A DNA stretch of 7,008 nt from Alphaproteobacteria bacterium (GTDB lineage Bacteria; Pseudomonadota; Alphaproteobacteria; Puniceispirillales; Puniceispirillaceae): contig WTHY01000122.1 of the NCBI GenBank assembly GCA_011522945.1, positions 1 through 7,008 of the forward strand, read 5' to 3'. Positions 1 through 5,943 of this stretch are shown one piece after another. A program made the position numbers and the translations under genes. The notes beneath the pieces were generated by a model. That model was not told the origin of the DNA. It ran no database searches and saw only the letters and a program-made list of their open reading frames with translations. The stretch's first letter is position 1, and each line of letters begins with the position of its first letter.

Positions 1-220
1 TGCCAAGGATGTGTGACACAGATAGATTTCTGTGCTTGAGAGCTGATGCGGCCAGATTATTTTGAGCAGCGCCGCAAGTCGATGGGTATATGTACTGGCG
101 CACCATCATTATGCAGTCATTTGCGATTGCATGATATTCAAATCTGCCAAAAAACAGATGATTTAATCCTTCTAGAGCAAATCGTGGGAACGGCGTTTCA
201 TCACGTAAGTTAGGACATTT
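1..220. other. Non-coding flank with no convincing gene
   Basis: I see no supported gene here. The forward frames close quickly near the left edge. On the minus strand a frame starting with tandem ATGs at 104-109 stays open to the window edge, about 36 codons, but it has no visible ribosome-binding site and no recognisable protein character. The stretch lies downstream of the leftward CoA-transferase gene, so a terminator might be expected. The clearest inverted repeat, CACAGA at 17-22 with TCTGTG at 29-34, lacks a T-tract on either side. A weaker pair, ATCTG at 142-146 with CAGAT at 155-159, also lacks one in the required orientation. Confidence 0.55.
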
Positions 221-1402
221 TTAAGAGCGTATTTTCTGTACCGGTGTTTTTTCCAGCCATGCCTCTAGGCTTTCATCATTTGCACCTAATTTTGGCGCAT
301 CAGAGGTAGGTTCATATGCTGTGCTGTCTGCAATTCGGAAGGGCAGGGTAGGCACTTTGGTTCCATTTGGAAGCGATTGCACAAATCCACGCTGTTGAAC
401 TTGGCCAGATGCTAGCGCTTCTGGCAATGTCCGTAATTTGGCACAGGGCACGCCAGCTGATTGCAAAATGGCTTCCCATTCATCAGCAGTTTTCTTGGCG
501 AGTTCAGTTTCAATCTCTTCTGCTAAATCAGCAGCATTAACTTTGCGAGTTGCTCGTTCTGCATACCGTGTGTCGGTTAACCAACCTTCTTTGCCAAGGC
601 CTTTTGCAAGATTGGCAAAATGTGATTCTTCATTCACCCCCAATGATAGAATGCCCTCTTTACAAGGGAAACTTCCAGCACCTGGTGAGCGGCTATTAGC
701 CAAATTGCCACGACGTTGTGGGGGATTACCTGTTTTGTAATAATCGGTAATGGTAGAACTCATTAAAGCAAGCCCTGTCTCTAACATCGAGACATCAACA
801 AAACTTCCTCTGCCTGTCTGTGTTCTCTGGAACAGGGCAGCTGATATAGCAAAACCTGCACTCAAGGCTGTCGAATAATCTAAAATAGGCGCTCCTGTGC
901 GTATGGGGCCACTCTCTGATGTGCCAGTTGCATCCATCAAGCCACAGGCAGCTTGTATATTCACATCATAGGCGGTGGTATTTTCCTGAGGGCCGCCTCT
1001 GCCATATCCTGTTAATGCACAATAGATGAGATGCGGATGGCGTTTAAGCACTGCTTTCTCGTCCAAGCCAAGGCGTTTCATAGTTTTGGGAATGTGATTT
1101 TCTACCAAAATATCTGCGCGTGACAAAAGCTGATGAAAGCGCTCCTTACCTGCTGTTGTTTCCAAATCTAGTGTGATTGCCTTTTTGCCTGCTGCTTGGG
1201 TGAGGTAGGCTGTGCTCATACCTTGCGCGGCTGATTCCGCATCTGTGCCACCACGATACCTAATGGCATCTCCCTTATGTGGCGACTCGACTTTGATTAC
1301 CTCTGCGCCAAGAAGGCCCAGATAATACGCACAGGCAGGGCCAGCGAGGACATGTGTGAAATCGATAATAATCAGGGATTCAAAAGGCTTATGGTCAGAC
1401 AT
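221..1402 (-). CDS. Class III (CaiB/BaiF family) acyl-CoA transferase
   Basis: This 393-residue protein matches family III CoA-transferases (formyl-CoA transferase, CaiB, alpha-methylacyl-CoA racemase type), cytosolic enzymes that move CoA between carboxylic acids through an enzyme-bound aspartyl thioester. The N-terminal signature LAGPACAYYLGLLGAEVIKV lies at residues 19-38. ENHIPKTMKRLGL (101-113), CALTGYGRGGP (128-138) and TGRGSFVDVSM (196-206) follow in family order, and AGVPCAKL (316-323) lies near the C-terminus. Asp175, in APILDYST, falls where family members have the catalytic aspartate, so the enzyme looks active. The length is normal for the family. The ATG at 1400-1402 places the signature at the usual distance from the N-terminus, although the ribosome-binding site is weak. 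The gene is transcribed away from the transporter operon across a 226-bp gap. The inferred role is activating or exchanging CoA on the imported acid or a product of it. Donor and acceptor cannot be determined, and racemase activity is a less likely alternative. Confidence 0.93.
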   Translation of the reverse strand: MSDHKPFESLIIIDFTHVLAGPACAYYLGLLGAEVIKVESPHKGDAIRYRGGTDAESAAQGMSTAYLTQAAGKKAITLDLETTAGKERFHQLLSRADILVENHIPKTMKRLGLDEKAVLKRHPHLIYCALTGYGRGGPQENTTAYDVNIQAACGLMDATGTSESGPIRTGAPILDYSTALSAGFAISAALFQRTQTGRGSFVDVSMLETGLALMSSTITDYYKTGNPPQRRGNLANSRSPGAGSFPCKEGILSLGVNEESHFANLAKGLGKEGWLTDTRYAERATRKVNAADLAEEIETELAKKTADEWEAILQSAGVPCAKLRTLPEALASGQVQQRGFVQSLPNGTKVPTLPFRIADSTAYEPTSDAPKLGANDESLEAWLEKTPVQKIRS

Positions 1403-1430
1403 GTTTTAGCTCAAAAATTGTATATCCAAG

Positions 1431-1450
1431 GACTTCTAATATTATAAGTC
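1431..1450. promoter_or_regulatory. Near-perfect 20-bp palindrome, candidate operator
   Basis: GACTT at 1431-1435 and AAGTC at 1446-1450 flank TAATATTA at 1437-1444. Nine of the ten base pairs of the dyad match, the only mismatch being C1436 with T1445. The site sits 29-48 bp upstream of the CoA-transferase start and about 180 bp upstream of tctC. On the minus strand it contains TATAAT (1446 down to 1441), a consensus -10 box, and on the plus strand TATTAT (1440-1445). Neither is paired with a good -35. A dimeric repressor or activator bound here could control both directions. The regulator is not encoded in the window and its family cannot be inferred. Confidence 0.5.
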
Positions 1451-1617
1451 AATTCTAGTGAATTATTGCATAAAATCTCTGGACAGATGTTCTATGCGTT
1501 GCAATAGTGCCTCATGGGATTCATCGGTAGACGGCTATTCAAAGGCAATTTTGCTTGATGAATTATGCCAGCGTTATTACCGAGTGCTTCATAAACTAAT
1601 TGTTCTGGCATGTTTCT

Positions 1618-1624
1618 GGGAGGA
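1618..1624 (+). promoter_or_regulatory. Ribosome-binding site of tctC
   Basis: GGGAGGA is a strong Shine-Dalgarno match 4 nt before the ATG at 1629. It decides the start: translation from 1629 begins directly with a signal peptide, whereas the upstream in-frame GTG at 1458 has no comparable site. Confidence 0.85.
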
Positions 1625-1628
1625 TATA

Positions 1629-2603
1629 ATGAATTTTGCTAAGACACTTGTCGCTGGTATTGCGGCATCTACAATGTTGATCGGCGGCGCTGCGCTAGCT
1701 GATTATCCAACAAAGCCAATTAAAATCATGGTTGGTTTCTCAGCTGGTGGTGGTACAGACACAACAGCTCGTGGTTTCGCCTCATATATGCATGAAGCAC
1801 CATCAATGAATGGTATGCCTGCATATATCGTAAACCTGCCAGGTGCATCAGGCCAGAAGGCAGCCTCAGCTGTTCTTGATGAAGATCGTGATGGTCACAC
1901 ATTATATATGATCAATATCGGTACATTTATTGCTGGTGAATTGGCAAAAGGCGATGACCGCCCATACCATATCCCTGATGATTTCGTGAACCTAGGTTGT
2001 GCATCACAGCTTGTAACATCACTACAGGTACATTCATCAAACCCAGCGCAGACAATGCAGGAATTCATCGCTAATGCTAAGGCATCTGGCGAAGAAATCA
2101 CATGGGGCACATCTGGCGCGGCAACAATGCACGCCACAATCGGCCACGTATTCTTTGACAGCAACGGCATCAAGCACAAGAAAGTACCTTTCAAAGGTGG
2201 GTCAAAGGCACGTGCGGCGCTTGTTTCACAGTCAGTTGATGCCGTATTTGGCGGCGTGAACACAATCCCAGGTTTTGAAGCTGACATCCGCGCTCTAGCT
2301 TCTGCTGGTGCAAATCGTGATCCAATGGCACCAGACCTACCAACATTTGTTGAGCAAGGTTCACCAGGCATAGAGTTCACAGGTCTAATGTGCCTGTTCG
2401 CTGCAAAGGGTGTATCTGACGAAGTGAAAGCTGACGTAGGTGCAGCTATTGAAACTATCGCAGGTATCTCTGGCTACCAGAAATATATGGGTAAGAACGA
2501 CCTAGCGTCATTCTACACAAATGCAGCTGATGCAGCTGCGTCTCAGGACGTTATGTATGACGTAATGGGCCCAGTTGTAGCCCAGATTATTGCTAATCAA
2601 TAA
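1629..2603 (+). CDS. TTT-family (TctC/Bug) periplasmic solute-binding protein
   Basis: This 324-residue protein is a tripartite tricarboxylate transporter receptor (TctC/Bug family) that binds a small, usually carboxylated, solute in the periplasm and delivers it to TctAB. Residues 1-24 form a Sec signal peptide: Lys5, a hydrophobic core, then ALA before Asp25 as the likely cleavage site. The mature protein opens with the family motif YPTKPIKIMVGFSAGGGTDT (26-45). It continues with NLPGASGQKAAS (69-80), DGHTLYMINIGTF (88-100), WGTSGAATMHATIGH (159-173), VPFKGGSKARAALVSQSVDA (186-205) and the LPTFVEQGSPG segment (237-247). The length is typical. No lipobox cysteine is seen, so the receptor should be soluble. 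Codon use is sharply biased: by hand count 18 of 19 Thr codons are ACA, unlike tctA, which fits high expression. The gene is first of five co-directional genes and is followed by a terminator. The ligand cannot be identified by eye. Confidence 0.94.
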   Translation: MNFAKTLVAGIAASTMLIGGAALADYPTKPIKIMVGFSAGGGTDTTARGFASYMHEAPSMNGMPAYIVNLPGASGQKAASAVLDEDRDGHTLYMINIGTFIAGELAKGDDRPYHIPDDFVNLGCASQLVTSLQVHSSNPAQTMQEFIANAKASGEEITWGTSGAATMHATIGHVFFDSNGIKHKKVPFKGGSKARAALVSQSVDAVFGGVNTIPGFEADIRALASAGANRDPMAPDLPTFVEQGSPGIEFTGLMCLFAAKGVSDEVKADVGAAIETIAGISGYQKYMGKNDLASFYTNAADAAASQDVMYDVMGPVVAQIIANQ

Positions 2604-2620
2604 GCAGTATAACTGACAAG

Positions 2621-2654
2621 GAAGGCGAGCCTGATTTTGGGCTCGCCTTCTTTT
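2621..2654 (+). terminator. Intrinsic terminator or attenuator between tctC and tctB
   Basis: GAAGGCGAGCC (2621-2631) pairs perfectly with GGCTCGCCTTC (2640-2650) across an 8-nt loop, and TTTT follows at 2651-2654. The GC-rich 11-bp stem plus T-tract is a textbook Rho-independent terminator. It begins 17 nt after the tctC stop. The next gene starts only 34 nt beyond it and no strong separate promoter is visible there, so it probably stops most transcripts and lets a fraction read into tctBA, giving an excess of binding protein over membrane subunits. Confidence 0.85.
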
Positions 2655-2676
2655 GCATTTTAAAGCTTTACACCTT

Positions 2677-2682
2677 AGGGGG
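2677..2682 (+). promoter_or_regulatory. Ribosome-binding site supporting the GTG start of tctB
   Basis: AGGGGG lies 5 nt before the GTG at 2688. The next in-frame ATG falls at residue 44, inside the conserved GPRTMP segment, so the GTG with this site is the only sensible start for tctB. Confidence 0.75.
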
Positions 2683-2687
2683 CGTAA

Positions 2688-3197
2688 GTGGACTACCAAA
2701 AATACAAGATCAAAGTCGAATATGGCGTAAGCGCAGCTGTCTTGCTCATTGGGGTATTTTTTATTTTCCAAGCCTTCACGATTGAGACCTCTCGTGAAAC
2801 GATAGGGCCAAGAACAATGCCGATGATCATCGCGTTTTCTTTGGCTATTAGTGGCCTCTGGCTTGCGTTTCGTGCCTATACAGGCAGGGCTGGTGACTTA
2901 AAAGAAGGTTATGGGTTCCTCGAAAGTGATGTTAAGCGGATTTTCTTGGTGGTCGGCTGTGGCGCTCTTTTTGTCTTGCTCTTCTGGGGTTTTGGCTATT
3001 TCACAGCACTTATTTTTACATTCATCGCCATGCTCTACACATTTGGTGTGCGCAATTGGCTCGTCATGATTATTGGTGCGCTGGTACTTGCCTTTGCGTT
3101 TCAAGCACTCTTCATGGGCGTTATGTTATTGAATGACCCGAAAGGCGCTATTATCGATATGCGCCCTTATACAAACTGGATTACAGGAGCCCAGTAA
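2688..3197 (+). CDS. TctB-type small membrane subunit of a TTT transporter
   Basis: This 169-residue hydrophobic protein fits TctB, the small, poorly conserved integral membrane subunit that works with TctA in the inner membrane. Hydrophobic segments lie at about residues 13-30, 44-63, 84-100, 103-119 and 124-147. A short basic start (MDYQKYKIK) precedes the first. The loop ETIGPRTMPMIIA (37-49) corresponds to the GP...P motif between the first two segments of TctB proteins. Length and topology match the family, whose members are usually about 150-170 residues. The start is GTG. The gene lies after the terminator that follows tctC and ends 1 nt before tctA, so the two are surely co-translated. 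Identification rests on topology, the small motif and its place between tctC and tctA. Confidence 0.88.
   Translation: MDYQKYKIKVEYGVSAAVLLIGVFFIFQAFTIETSRETIGPRTMPMIIAFSLAISGLWLAFRAYTGRAGDLKEGYGFLESDVKRIFLVVGCGALFVLLFWGFGYFTALIFTFIAMLYTFGVRNWLVMIIGALVLAFAFQALFMGVMLLNDPKGAIIDMRPYTNWITGAQ
3185..3189 (+). promoter_or_regulatory. Ribosome-binding site of tctA, inside the end of tctB
   Basis: AGGAG lies 9 nt before the ATG at 3199 and within the last codons of tctB. It favours this start over an in-frame ATG at 3133, which would overlap tctB by 65 nt and add 22 residues without family resemblance. Confidence 0.75.
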
Positions 3198-3198
3198 T

Positions 3199-4836
3199 AT
3201 GTTTCAAAACCAATGTGCTGGCCTTCGTGAGGCATTCGACTCACTTGGGTTCCTATCTGTTTTTTATGATATTTCCTGTGGTTTTGTTATTTTATTTAAC
3301 GACCCCTATGCCCTTGCCTTTGTGGTTTTAGCGGCACTTGTTGGTATTGTGTTTGGCGCTTTACCTGGCCTAACAGCTGCTGCTGCCATTGCGATGATGT
3401 TGCCTATCTTAATCGCTTATAATGATGAAATTGGCGGTCTTGCTGGTTTAGCCTTCTTGTATGTGATTGGTAAATCTGGTCGATATGGCGGCTCTATTGC
3501 TGCGATTTTATTTAACACGCCCGGGACGGCGGCATCCGCGGCGACCATGCAGGATGGCTATCCGATGACCCAGAAGGGGCAGGCAGGTAAAGCGCTGAAA
3601 ACAGCGACAGTTGCCTCTGCCTATGGTGATTATTTTGGCGAAATCATTTTGATTTTTGGCGCGGTGACAGTGGCTGCTTTCACACGCCAATTTGGTCCGC
3701 CTGAGAATTTTGCCATTTATCTGATGGCCTTTGTTGTGATTGGCTCTGTTGTTAGTGACAGTATCATCAAAGGTATCATCTCAACTTTATTCGGTGCCAT
3801 TGTAGGCCTGATTGGTGAGGATATCATCACCGGGCAGTTTAAGATGACGATGGGTATTGACGAGCTTGAGAGCGGCATGGCACTTGTCCCCTTATTGATC
3901 GGGGTATTTGTGATTTCTGAGGTTATCATTCAGGCAGAAAAAGCTGCCAAGGTGAAAATGATAGACACGGCCCCACAAACGCTTGATGACCCAACAGCAC
4001 ATTATTTCACATGGGCTGAATTTAAGCGCTGTTTCCCCTTAATGTTCAGATCATCAATTTATGGGTCTTTAATCGGGATGATGCCGGGGCTTGGCTCATC
4101 TGTGGCCTGTTTCGTTGCCTATGGTGAAGAAAAGCGAAAAGCTAAGAATAAGAAAGAGTGGGGCACAGGCATTGTCGAAGGCATTGCGGCACCAGAATCA
4201 GCGAATAATGCTGTTTCAGGCCCATCAATGATACCTCTCTTATCTCTTGGAATTCCTGGGTCTACGATTGCAGCGGTTCTCATTGGTATGTTCTTGGTTA
4301 ATGGCCTGCAGCCTGGACCAACAATCTTTGCCTCAGAGCCTCCCTTATTTATGGGTGGTCAGCTGATTAGTCCGCGAGAATTTATCTTTGGCGTCTTTGC
4401 AGCGGGTCTTATTGGTATTGCCTGTTATGCGTTGATTGGTTATTTCGCGGCACCACTTGTTGGTCGGCTTATTGCGATGTTGCCAACACAGTATCTGTAT
4501 CCATTCATTTTCATGACAGCACTTGCTGCTAGCTATTCATCACGGGCTTCAATCTGGGATGTTGCATTTGCCATCTTCTTCGGCGTTGTGGGCTATGCCA
4601 TGCGGCGCACGAATTTCTCGGCAGCTGCTTTCATCATTGCATTTGTTTTAACAGCAAGTATGGAAGAGGCCTTCAGACAATCAATGATCATTTCTGATAA
4701 GGGCTTCTTTGTCTTTACCAGCTTTGAATATGGCGGAAAATTCTCCTACGCACCGATATTCCTATTTATAGGCGTAGCTGTCGTGGCGTTTCGTGCGTGG
4801 TCAGCGATCAGCGCTAAAAGAGCTGAAGCCAACTAA
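3199..4836 (+). CDS. TctA-type large membrane subunit of a TTT transporter
   Basis: This 545-residue polytopic inner-membrane protein is TctA, the transport channel of the tripartite tricarboxylate transporter, driven by an ion gradient rather than ATP. Family landmarks are all present: GALPGLTAAAAIAMMLP (53-69), the segment RYGGSIAAILFNTPGTA (95-111) running on to MQDGYP (117-122), MMPGLGSSVACFVAYGEEKR (294-313), and GIAAPESANNAVSGPSMIPL (328-347) leading into LGIPGS (350-355). The LPGL near the N-terminus and the MPGL near residue 296 mark the two halves of the internal duplication. The protein is somewhat longer than the usual roughly 500 residues. Part of the excess is an N-terminal stretch of about 15-20 residues before the first conserved amphipathic region. 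No key motif is broken. The ATG is 1 nt after the tctB stop, and a potential hairpin over the next gene's start begins just past the tctA stop. Confidence 0.95.
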   Translation: MFQNQCAGLREAFDSLGFLSVFYDISCGFVILFNDPYALAFVVLAALVGIVFGALPGLTAAAAIAMMLPILIAYNDEIGGLAGLAFLYVIGKSGRYGGSIAAILFNTPGTAASAATMQDGYPMTQKGQAGKALKTATVASAYGDYFGEIILIFGAVTVAAFTRQFGPPENFAIYLMAFVVIGSVVSDSIIKGIISTLFGAIVGLIGEDIITGQFKMTMGIDELESGMALVPLLIGVFVISEVIIQAEKAAKVKMIDTAPQTLDDPTAHYFTWAEFKRCFPLMFRSSIYGSLIGMMPGLGSSVACFVAYGEEKRKAKNKKEWGTGIVEGIAAPESANNAVSGPSMIPLLSLGIPGSTIAAVLIGMFLVNGLQPGPTIFASEPPLFMGGQLISPREFIFGVFAAGLIGIACYALIGYFAAPLVGRLIAMLPTQYLYPFIFMTALAASYSSRASIWDVAFAIFFGVVGYAMRRTNFSAAAFIIAFVLTASMEEAFRQSMIISDKGFFVFTSFEYGGKFSYAPIFLFIGVAVVAFRAWSAISAKRAEAN

Positions 4837-4843
4837 CTAAAGA

Positions 4844-4869
4844 GGATATCATTTTCCAAATGGATATCC
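4844..4869 (+). promoter_or_regulatory. Potential RNA hairpin masking the start of the first AbrB-type gene
   Basis: GGATATC (4844-4850) pairs with GATATCC (4863-4869). ATTT (4851-4854) can then pair with AAAT (4858-4861) around a TCC loop, with G4862 bulged. The left arm contains the GGA of the Shine-Dalgarno AGAGGA (4841-4846) and the right arm contains the ATG at 4860-4862. The stem begins 7 nt after the tctA stop codon, so a ribosome terminating there would melt it. This suggests translational coupling of the gene to tctA. The 13-nt distance from Shine-Dalgarno to ATG is long when unfolded. Confidence 0.5.
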
Positions 4870-5915
4870 GTATAGGGTTTAATTTCCTATTTGGCTTGGT
4901 TGGCGGAACAGTTGCCTACGTGGCTGGTATGCCGTTGCCATTTCTATTTGGGGGCATTATCGGCACAGCTGGTTTTGTCCTCTTTTATGAACGAGATGGC
5001 ATGCAGCTGCCAGGCCTGTCTCCCTGGGTGCGTATGGTCTCTATGTCTGTCATTGGGACAATGATTGGCTCACGCTTCTCACCAGACCTATTATCACTAT
5101 TGCCACTTTTCTGGGTATCTGCTCTTGGCATGTTACTCTTTATATTTGTGGCACATGCTGGCAATTTTTTCCTATTACGCAAAATTGGTAATTATTCAAA
5201 GCTAGATGCATATTTTGCGGGCTTGCCTGGGGGTATTGTGGATTCTATCGCTTTGGCAGAGCAAGCTGGTGCTGATGTTCGTATTGTTACGGTGCAGCAT
5301 TTCATCCGTATCATTCTGGTTGTTGTTACAATACCACTACTATTTCTGATTATAGATGGTAATGCTGTTGGGTCCTTTGCGGGTGAGACTATGGCAAGCG
5401 GCCAATATGGCTGGGATGATCTGGCGCTTCTAGCTTTTATTGCGGTAATTGGGCTATTTGGTGGTCGAAGATTGAAATTGCCCGTTGCGCATTTGATGGC
5501 ACCGCTATTGCTTGCACTTATTTTATCTGTATCAGGCGTTATTTCCCTCAATGTGCCATCCTGGTGTCAGCATGCAGCGCAATATATAGTTGGCGTATCT
5601 TTAGGCTCTCAATTTTCTGGCATATCACGCGCCTTGTTAATGCGCGGCATGCGCATGGGCTTGTTATCAGGCGGTTTTATGCTTGGTTTGGCCGCTTTAT
5701 TTGCATCATTAACAACTGAGCTTGTGCCAGCTGGCTTTGAGGTTATGTTTATCAGCTTTGCGGCTGGTGGTCTTGCAGAGATGAGCCTCATCGCTCTATC
5801 TTTGAATTTCAGTCCTATTGTAGTAGCGCTGCATCATCTGGTGCGTATTTTCTTTACAATCTGGATTGGAAATTATTTGTCAAAATCAGTGTTTAAGCTG
5901 GTGCCCAAATCGTGA
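4860..5915 (+). CDS. AbrB-duplication family membrane protein (copy 1)
   Basis: This 351-residue inner-membrane protein has the two-fold internal repeat of the Gram-negative AbrB-duplication family, unrelated to the DNA-binding AbrB regulator of Bacillus and sometimes mislabelled ammonia monooxygenase. The first half holds GMPLPFLFGGIIG (23-35), VIGTMIGSRFSPD (64-76) and FAGLPGGIVDSIALAEQAGA (119-138), followed by VQHFIRIILV (145-154). The second half repeats the order with LKLPVAHLMAPLLLA (205-219), IVGVSLGSQFSG (243-254), FAAGGLAEMSLIALSLNFSP (300-319) and LHHLVRIFFT (324-333). A central loop at about 167-187 joins the halves. Length is typical. ATG at 4860 is the first standard start; an ATT at 4851 is in frame and nearer the ribosome-binding site, but there is no other reason to prefer it. 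Tandem TGA TAG codons end the gene. Function in the family is not firmly established. Its position after tctA suggests a role in handling the same or a related solute. Confidence 0.87.
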   Translation: MDIRIGFNFLFGLVGGTVAYVAGMPLPFLFGGIIGTAGFVLFYERDGMQLPGLSPWVRMVSMSVIGTMIGSRFSPDLLSLLPLFWVSALGMLLFIFVAHAGNFFLLRKIGNYSKLDAYFAGLPGGIVDSIALAEQAGADVRIVTVQHFIRIILVVVTIPLLFLIIDGNAVGSFAGETMASGQYGWDDLALLAFIAVIGLFGGRRLKLPVAHLMAPLLLALILSVSGVISLNVPSWCQHAAQYIVGVSLGSQFSGISRALLMRGMRMGLLSGGFMLGLAALFASLTTELVPAGFEVMFISFAAGGLAEMSLIALSLNFSPIVVALHHLVRIFFTIWIGNYLSKSVFKLVPKS

Positions 5916-5923
5916 TAGCGCTG

Positions 5924-5936
5924 CACTTCAGAAGTG
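5924..5936 (+). promoter_or_regulatory. Short palindrome over the ribosome-binding site of the second AbrB-type gene
   Basis: CACTTC (5924-5929) and GAAGTG (5931-5936) form a perfect dyad around A5930. As RNA it could fold as a 5-bp stem with a CAG loop. The only plausible Shine-Dalgarno, AGAAG (5930-5934), lies inside it, 9 nt before the ATG at 5944. The palindrome begins 8 nt after the preceding stop codon, nearly the same spacing as the hairpin before the first AbrB-type gene. It is much weaker than that one. Confidence 0.35.
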
Positions 5937-5943
5937 ATGAATT

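Larger units (their letters stand above)
1403..1628. other. Divergent intergenic regulatory region
   Basis: This gap separates the leftward CoA-transferase gene from the rightward tctC gene and must hold both promoters. It contains the palindrome at 1431-1450, immediately followed by a short inverted repeat (AATTC at 1451-1455 with GAATT at 1460-1464). TATTGCA at 1464-1470 is also inverted as TGCAATA at 1500-1506. The tctC reading frame stays open upstream to a GTG at 1458, but that extension would bury a clear signal peptide and has no family resemblance, so I treat it as untranslated leader. No strong -35/-10 pair for tctC stands out. Confidence 0.6.

Noticed and set aside
1..109. Minus-strand open frame running off the left edge
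   Set aside because: It is only about 36 codons, has no ribosome-binding site and no recognisable protein features.
438..740. Plus-strand open frame opposite the CoA-transferase gene
   Set aside because: It lies wholly antisense to a well-supported conserved gene and its translation has no family features.
1551..1580. Possible tctC promoter, TTGCTT (1551-1556) and TATTAC (1575-1580)
   Set aside because: The -10 match is poor and the spacer is 18 bp. Matches of this quality are expected by chance in AT-rich sequence.
1487..1599. Three mini-ORFs in the tctC leader (ATGs at 1487, 1514 and 1558; the last two overlap as TGATG)
   Set aside because: They are 6, 14 and 13 codons long without convincing ribosome-binding sites, and no run of one amino acid suggests a leader-peptide attenuator.
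1458..1628. In-frame upstream extension of tctC from a GTG, adding 57 residues
   Set aside because: It would place a non-conserved, cysteine-rich segment before a clean signal peptide, and it lacks a ribosome-binding site comparable to GGGAGGA before the ATG at 1629.
2661..2695. TAAAGCTTTA palindrome and the -35-like TTTACA before tctB as a separate promoter
   Set aside because: No acceptable -10 box lies about 17 bp downstream. The spacing would place it inside the start of tctB.
3133..3198. Longer TctA start at an ATG inside tctB
   Set aside because: It adds 22 residues without family resemblance and overlaps tctB by 65 nt, whereas the ATG at 3199 has AGGAG at a good distance.
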